Source: Streptomyces sp. JJ36 (GTDB lineage Bacteria; Actinomycetota; Actinomycetes; Streptomycetales; Streptomycetaceae). From it: 44,273 nt of DNA. Below, one piece after another: positions 39,750 to 44,273 of this stretch; position 1 is the stretch's first letter; each line of letters starts with the position of its first letter. The translations under genes and the position numbers were made by a program. The stretch lies in the NCBI RefSeq assembly GCF_021696945.1, contig NZ_JACYHE010000047.1, forward strand, positions 1-44,273, written 5' to 3'. The notes under the pieces are model-generated. The model ran no database searches. It saw only the letters and a list, made by a program, of their open reading frames with translations, and had not been told where the DNA came from.

Positions 39750-40359
39750 CCGTCCCTCCCACCGGTCCGTGAGCTGCCTCGACGGTAGGACGGTCATGAT
39801 CGGCGGCAACAGCCCGCAGCGGGAACGCGCCCCCTTCTGCGCCCTCCGGTCACCCCGCGCGCCTGCCTGATGGGGTGAAGAAAGGGTGCCGGCTGGACAG
39901 AGAGAGACATGTCCGAGGAGGGGGATCGTGGGGCGGGCCGGGCCCGCCCCACGATGGGCTCACGGCCGCCGTCGGGCCCCGCCCGGGACCGGGGCGTGGC
40001 CCTCCACTCCGCCGGACCCTGCCGGCCCGCCGCGGCGGCGGGGAGAGTGCCCCGCGACGCCCATGCCCGCTCGTCCGGGGACGCCGGCTCCGCGGCCCCG
40101 CCCGGCGGGAGTGGGGCCCCGGCCACGCCCATGACGGGGCGGGAACCGGGCCGCGGCACACCCGGCACCCCAGCGGGGCGGCCGCGGGCGCGAACGACCG
40201 CGGGAGCCGCCGACGGCTACCCCGCCCGGGCCGACCTGTCGCACCCTCCGCCGGGCCGCGCCGTACGGCGTGCGCGGCGCGAGGGCGGAGGCCCAGGACC
40301 ACGCATGGCGATGTGTGCGGCAGCGCGCACCGGTGGCCCGGCGGCGAGCGAGGGAGACG
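39750..40359 (-). other. 610-bp gene-free region between truB and the trypsin-NTPase gene
   Basis: Several overlapping open frames exist on both strands, but their translations are Pro/Arg/Gly-rich with no recognisable domain or good ribosome-binding site. The only distinct structure is the 14-bp hairpin at 39925-39955. Regulatory signals for the trypsin-NTPase gene presumably lie in 39750-39920, which has the lowest GC of the region. Confidence 0.45.
39925..39955. terminator. 14-bp perfect hairpin
   Basis: Perfect arms (39925-39938 with 39942-39955, 3-nt loop) lie about 405 bp past the truB stop and 176 bp before the trypsin-NTPase start. It would terminate transcription of the truB operon reading into the trypsin-NTPase gene; a role as an operator is also possible. 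Confidence 0.6.
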
Positions 40360-41280
40360 TCAGGCGAAGACCGCGAGGCTCCTCGCCTTGCCCTCGTGCG
40401 GCTCGATCAGGGCCAGAAAGCGGTCCTCGGGGCCGAAGACCGCCACCGGCCCCGGGGGCAGCTCCGGCGTGCGGATCCGCGCGCCGTTCGCCAGCAGCTT
40501 CGCCTGCCGGTCGTCGACGTCCCAGCGGGGGAAGGCCGCCGCCGCGGCCTCACCGAGCGGCAGCACGGCGATCTCGCCCTGCTCGTCGCGCTCGGCCTGG
40601 AGCTGTTCCAGGGTGCGGGCGCCGTCCAGCCGGTAGGGCCCGACCCGGGTGCGCCGGAGGGCGGTGAGATGGCCGCCGACGCCCAACGCGTCCCCCAGGT
40701 CCCGGGCGAGTGCCCGGATGTAGGTGCCGGAGGAGCAGACGACCGACACCAGCAGGTCGACGACCTCCGTGCCGTCCTCCGCCCTCTCGGGCCGCATGTC
40801 GTGGACCGCGAAGGCGGACACCGTCACCGGCCGGGCCGGCAGGGCGAAGTCCTCGCCCTCCCGGACCCGCTTGTACGAGCGCTTCCCGTCGATCTTGACG
40901 GCGCTGACCTTGGACGGCACCTGCTGGATGTCCCCGGTGAGCGCGGCCACCGCCGTCTCGACGGCCTCCCGGCGGACGCCGGGCGCCCCGGCGGAGGCGG
41001 TGACCTCGCCCTCGGCGTCGTCGGTGAGCGTCGTCTGGCCGAGGCGTACGGTGCCGACGTACTCCTTCTCCGTCAGCGCGAGATGCCCCAGCAGCCGGGT
41101 GGCGCGCTCGACCCCGAGCACCAGCACGCCGGTGGCCATCGGGTCGAGGGTGCCCGCGTGCCCGACACGACGGGTGCGGGCGATGCCGCGCATCTTGGCG
41201 ACGACATCGTGCGAGGTGAAGCCCGCGGGCTTGTCGACGACGACGAGACCGCCGGCCCCGGTGGTCTTGGCACGTGTCAC
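40360..41280 (-). CDS. truB: tRNA pseudouridine-55 synthase
   Basis: TruB makes pseudouridine 55 in the tRNA T-loop. The 306-aa protein has GLVVVDKPAGFTSHDVV (11-27), the catalytic motif GHAGTLDPMATGVL with Asp46, the KEYVGTVRLG strand, the QVPSKVSAVKIDGKRSY region and CSSGTYIRALARDLG. The C-terminal region resembles the actinobacterial TruB tail (PGPVAVFGPEDRFLALIE). Its GTG start overlaps the rbfA stop, so the two are coupled. It ends the infB-ylxP-rbfA-truB series. Confidence 0.97.
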   Translation of the reverse strand: MTRAKTTGAGGLVVVDKPAGFTSHDVVAKMRGIARTRRVGHAGTLDPMATGVLVLGVERATRLLGHLALTEKEYVGTVRLGQTTLTDDAEGEVTASAGAPGVRREAVETAVAALTGDIQQVPSKVSAVKIDGKRSYKRVREGEDFALPARPVTVSAFAVHDMRPERAEDGTEVVDLLVSVVCSSGTYIRALARDLGDALGVGGHLTALRRTRVGPYRLDGARTLEQLQAERDEQGEIAVLPLGEAAAAAFPRWDVDDRQAKLLANGARIRTPELPPGPVAVFGPEDRFLALIEPHEGKARSLAVFA

Positions 41281-41783
41281 TCGGCGGTGCCCCTGTCGTC
41301 CCGGTCGGTGGCGTGCTCGCCCTGCTCGCCGGGTCCGGCGTGCTCACCGGGCTCGCCGCGCTCCGCCGGCTTGCGGTACGGGTCGGGCTCGCCGGCATAG
41401 CGCGCCCCCGAGGAGGCCTGGCGCACCTCCTCGTCGGAGGCCTTGGCCCGGGCCAGCAGGTCGTCGATGGTCCGGGCGTTCTCCGGGAGGGCGTCCGCGA
41501 CGAAGGTCAGGGTGGGGGTGAACTTCACCCCGGCGGCCGCGCCCACCGCGGAGCGGAGCACGCCCTTGGCGCTCTCCAGCCCCTTGGCGGCCTGCTGCCG
41601 CTCCTCCTCGTCCCCGTACACCGTGTAGAAGACGGTCGCCTCCCGCAGGTCGCCGGTGACCCGGGTGTCCGTGATCGTCACGTGCGAGCCGAGGCGGGGG
41701 TCCTTGACCCCGCGCTGCAGCTTCTGGGCGACCACCTCGCGGATGAGGTCCGCAAGCCTCTTCGCCCGCGCATTGTCGGCCAC
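41277..41783 (-). CDS. rbfA: 30S ribosome-binding factor A
   Basis: RbfA matures 16S rRNA in the 30S subunit. The 168-aa protein has the KH-type core: MADNARAKRLADLIREVVAQ, DPRLGSHVTITDTRVTGDL and ATVFYTVYG, then LRSAVGAAAGVKFTPTLTFV and the DDLLARA helix. A hydrophilic Gly/Glu/Pro-rich tail of about 45 residues is longer than in most bacteria and typical of Streptomyces. Its stop overlaps the truB start by 4 nt, and it follows the ylxP-like gene by 15 bp. Confidence 0.96.
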   Translation of the reverse strand: MADNARAKRLADLIREVVAQKLQRGVKDPRLGSHVTITDTRVTGDLREATVFYTVYGDEEERQQAAKGLESAKGVLRSAVGAAAGVKFTPTLTFVADALPENARTIDDLLARAKASDEEVRQASSGARYAGEPDPYRKPAERGEPGEHAGPGEQGEHATDRDDRGTAE

Positions 41784-41798
41784 TGGTCCGTCTCCTTG

Positions 41799-42095
41799 CT
41801 ATTCGTCTTCGTCACCGTGGTAGCGCCGTCGTACGGACAGCAGCTCCACCTCGGGCCGGCCGGCGACCATGCGCTCGCACCGGTCCAGCACGTCGGTCAC
41901 GTGCTTCATGTCCCCCGACACCGCCGCCAGCCCGATCCTGGCCCGCCGGTAGAGGTCCTGCTCGCCGACCTCCGCCACACTCACCGCGTGCTTGCGCTGC
42001 AGCTCGGCGAGGATCGGACGGACGACGGACCGCTTCTGCTTCAGCGAATGCACGTCGCCCAGCAGCAGGTCGAAAGAGAGCGTCCCCACATACAC
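41799..42095 (-). CDS. DUF503 (YlxP-like) protein
   Basis: The 98-aa protein matches DUF503: MYVGTLSFDLLLGDVHSLKQ, KRSVVRPILAELQRKHAVSV, AEVGEQDLYRRARIGLAAVS and the closing VELLSVRRRYHGDEDE. In firmicutes and actinobacteria it sits between infB and rbfA, as here. B. subtilis YlxP has been linked to ribosome assembly with RbfA. The precise role is still poorly known. Confidence 0.93.
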   Translation of the reverse strand: MYVGTLSFDLLLGDVHSLKQKRSVVRPILAELQRKHAVSVAEVGEQDLYRRARIGLAAVSGDMKHVTDVLDRCERMVAGRPEVELLSVRRRYHGDEDE

Positions 42096-42118
42096 GCCCT
42101 TGATCGTACGCGGAAAGG

Positions 42119-42164
42119 CCGGGGCCGATCGACGGAGTTTCCTCGCTCCGCCGACCGGCCCCGG
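42119..42164 (-). terminator. infB: Hairpin after infB
   Basis: A long imperfect stem (outer 8-bp arms 42119-42126 with 42157-42164, inner GGAG/CTCC pairs) lies between infB and the DUF503 gene, about 55 nt past the infB stop. It could partly terminate or attenuate transcription into ylxP-rbfA-truB, which would then need readthrough or an own promoter. Confidence 0.6.
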
Positions 42165-42218
42165 TCCCGTCCACGGCCCCGGAGGGCCGGTCCGCGTCAG
42201 ACGCGCCGTGCCGGCACG

Positions 42219-44273
42219 TCAGCCACGCGGCTTCTCGCGCATCTCGTACGTCGCGATGACGTCGTCGACCTTGATGTCGTTGTAGTTCCCGAGGTTGATA
42301 CCACCCTCGAAACCCTCACGGATCTCGGTGACGTCGTCCTTGAAGCGACGCAGCCCGTCGATGTTGAGGTTCTCCGCGACGACCTTGCCGTCCCGGACCA
42401 CCCGGGCCTTGGCGTTCCGCCGGACCTCGCCGGAGCGGATGAGGACACCCGCGATGTTGCCCAGCTTGGACGAGCGGAAGATCTCCCGGATCTCCGCGGT
42501 GCCGAGCTCGACCTCCTCGTACTCCGGCTTGAGCATGCCCTTGAGCGCCGCCTCGATCTCCTCGATGACCTGGTAGATCACCGAGTAGTAGCGGACGTCC
42601 ACACCCTCGCGCTCGGCGAGCTGCGTGGCGCGGCCCTCGGCACGCACGTTGAAGCCGATGACGATGGCGTCCGAGCCGGTGGCCAGGTCGATGTCGGTCT
42701 CGGTGACCGCACCCACGCCGCGGTGCAGGATGCGCAGGTCGACCTCCTCGCCGACGTCGAGCTGGAGCAGCGAGGACTCCAGCGCCTCGACCGAACCGGA
42801 GGCGTCGCCCTTGATGATGAGGTTGAGGTTCTGCACCTGACCCGCCTTGAGCACCTTGTCCAGGTCCTCCAGGGAGACCCGGCGGGTGCGCTTGGCGAAG
42901 GCGGCGTTGCGCTCGCGGGCGGCGCGCTTCTCGGCGATCTGGCGGGCCGTGCGGTCCTCCTCGACCACCAGGAAGTTGTCGCCGGCGCCCGGGACGTTGG
43001 TGAGGCCGAGCACCAGGACGGGGGTCGCGGGACCCGCCTCCTTGATGTGCTCGCCCTTGTCGTCGAGCATCGCGCGCACCCGGCCGTGGGCGTCGCCGAC
43101 GACCATGGTGTCGCCGACGCGCAGCGTGCCGCGCTGGACCAGCACGGTCGCCACGGCACCGCGGCCGCGGTCGAGGTGCGCCTCGATCGCGATGCCCTGG
43201 GCCTGCTGCTCGGGGTTGGCCCGCAGGTCCAGCGCCGCGTCCGCGGTGAGGACCACGGCCTCCAGCAGGGAGTCGATGTTCTCGCCCTGCTTGGCGGAGA
43301 TGTCGACGAACATCGTGTCGCCGCCGTACTCCTCGGCGATCAGGCCGTACTCGGTGAGCTGGCCGCGCACCTTGGTCGGGTCGGCGCCCTCGACGTCGAT
43401 CTTGTTGACCGCGACCACGATCGGCACCTCGGCCGCCTTGGCGTGGTTCAGCGCCTCGATCGTCTGCGGCATCACACCGTCGTTCGCCGCCACCACGAGG
43501 ATCGCGATGTCGGTCGACTTCGCACCACGGGCACGCATGGCGGTGAACGCCTCGTGACCCGGGGTGTCGATGAAGGTGATCTTCCGCTCTTCGTCGTTGA
43601 CCTCGGTCCGTGCCTGGTAGGCACCGATGTGCTGGGTGATGCCACCGGCCTCACCCTCGATGACGTTGGTCTTGCGGATCGCGTCCAGCAGGCGGGTCTT
43701 GCCGTGGTCGACGTGACCCATGACGGTCACCACCGGCGGGCGGGCCACCATGGCCTCCTCGCCGCCCTCGTCCTCGCCGAACTCGATGTCGAAGGACTCG
43801 AGAAGCTCGCGGTCCTCCTCCTCGGGGCTGACGATCTGGACGACGTAGTTCATCTCCTCGCCGAGGAGCGCCAGCGTCTCGTCGGAGACGGACTGGGTCG
43901 CGGTGACCATCTCGCCCAGGTTGAACATCACCTGGACCAGCGACGCCGGGTTGGCGTTGATCTTCTCCGCGAAGTCCGTGAGCGAGGCGCCACGCGACAG
44001 CCGGACGGTCTCGCCCTTGCCGCGCGGAAGCATCACGCCGCCCACGGACGGCGCCTGCATCTGCTCGTACTCCTGACGGCGCTGCCGCTTCGACTTGCGG
44101 CCACGACGCGCCGGGCCGCCGGGACGGCCGAAGGCGCCCTGGGTGCCGCCGCGGCCACCGGGACCGCCGGGGCGGCCGCCGAAGCCGGGACGACCGCCGC
44201 CGCCCGGACGACCGCCGAAGCCGGGACGGCCACCGCCGCCGGGACGACCGCCGAAGCCGCCGCCACCGCCGCC
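42219..44273 (-). CDS. infB: Translation initiation factor IF-2 (5' end beyond window)
   Basis: IF-2 is the GTPase that brings fMet-tRNA to the 30S subunit and promotes subunit joining. Visible are a Gly/Arg-rich segment with tandem GGRPG units (44100-44273), a basic RRGRKSKRQRRQEYEQM stretch, the IF2_N helical domain (LTDFAEKINANPASLVQVMF), and the G domain: G1 VMGHVDHGKT, G3 DTPGHE, G4 NKID. Domains II to IV follow (DLRILHRGVGAVTETDI, EGRATQLAEREGVDVRYYSVIY), ending with MREKPRG. The open frame continues in phase to the window edge, so the gene is cut only by the window; Streptomyces IF-2 is usually over 1000 aa. Confidence 0.97.
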   Translation of the reverse strand, partial: GGGGGGFGGRPGGGGRPGFGGRPGGGGRPGFGGRPGGPGGRGGTQGAFGRPGGPARRGRKSKRQRRQEYEQMQAPSVGGVMLPRGKGETVRLSRGASLTDFAEKINANPASLVQVMFNLGEMVTATQSVSDETLALLGEEMNYVVQIVSPEEEDRELLESFDIEFGEDEGGEEAMVARPPVVTVMGHVDHGKTRLLDAIRKTNVIEGEAGGITQHIGAYQARTEVNDEERKITFIDTPGHEAFTAMRARGAKSTDIAILVVAANDGVMPQTIEALNHAKAAEVPIVVAVNKIDVEGADPTKVRGQLTEYGLIAEEYGGDTMFVDISAKQGENIDSLLEAVVLTADAALDLRANPEQQAQGIAIEAHLDRGRGAVATVLVQRGTLRVGDTMVVGDAHGRVRAMLDDKGEHIKEAGPATPVLVLGLTNVPGAGDNFLVVEEDRTARQIAEKRAARERNAAFAKRTRRVSLEDLDKVLKAGQVQNLNLIIKGDASGSVEALESSLLQLDVGEEVDLRILHRGVGAVTETDIDLATGSDAIVIGFNVRAEGRATQLAEREGVDVRYYSVIYQVIEEIEAALKGMLKPEYEEVELGTAEIREIFRSSKLGNIAGVLIRSGEVRRNAKARVVRDGKVVAENLNIDGLRRFKDDVTEIREGFEGGINLGNYNDIKVDDVIATYEMREKPRG
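44100..44273 (-). repeat. infB: GGRPG tandem repeats in infB N-terminal region
   Basis: At least five GGRPG units, spaced by G, GGF or P, are encoded by near-identical DNA blocks (ccgaagccgggacg, gccgccgggacg). They form the Gly-rich disordered segment typical of actinobacterial IF-2 and run off the window edge. Confidence 0.85.

Noticed and set aside
39794..40302. Overlapping 124- and 150-aa minus-strand open frames upstream of the trypsin-NTPase gene
   Set aside because: Their Pro/Arg/Gly/Ser-rich translations show no domain, and they overlap each other and the hairpin at 39925.

Overview
The window looks like chromosomal DNA from a Streptomyces or close relative. It is very GC-rich, third codon positions are nearly all G or C, and GTG starts are common (one TTG start, rnj). 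The gene order dapB / thyX-dapA-rnj / rpsO-pnp-M16 protease / type VII secretion (ESX) locus / ribF / truB-rbfA-ylxP-infB matches the conserved Streptomyces order as I recall it. No tRNA, rRNA, CRISPR array, insertion sequence or prophage was found. The one clear selfish element is an intein in thyX.

Layout: (1) 1-11.4 kb is housekeeping: RNase J, DapA, intein-bearing ThyX, two small membrane proteins, a TPR-like membrane protein, DapB, an M16 peptidase, PNPase and ribosomal protein S15. (2) 11.6-30.8 kb is a type VII secretion (T7SS) locus. eccD (-) and eccC (+) diverge, and eccC is followed by a solo DUF397 gene. A long minus-strand series runs eccB, mycosin 2, a 157-aa helical protein, a 529-aa WXG protein, mycosin 1, a 139-aa WXG protein and a 102-aa WXG100 protein. 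Divergent from eccB, a plus-strand series runs eccE, a coupled 235-aa protein of unknown function and an EspI-like Pro-rich MinD-family ATPase. No EccA-type AAA ATPase is present in the window. (3) 30.9-34.5 kb holds a coupled pair: a STAND-like P-loop NTPase and a membrane-anchored periplasmic-binding-fold protein. ribF (34.9-35.8 kb) separates it from a 1272-aa fusion of a compact trypsin-like domain, a P-loop NTPase and alpha-helical repeats (35.9-39.7 kb). (4) 40.4-44.3 kb is truB-rbfA-ylxP-infB, with infB running off the right edge.

How the parts fit: EccB, EccC, EccD and EccE would form the membrane channel. EccC's three ATPase modules would recognise WXG100 partners. Two mycosins would stabilise or process the system, and the MinD-like protein may tune it to energy state. 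The receptor, NTPase and trypsin-NTPase genes resemble modular bacterial signalling or conflict proteins, and they are the least understood part of the window. The thyX intein carries an AP2-like DNA-binding segment and an HNH nuclease, so it looks like a complete homing element.
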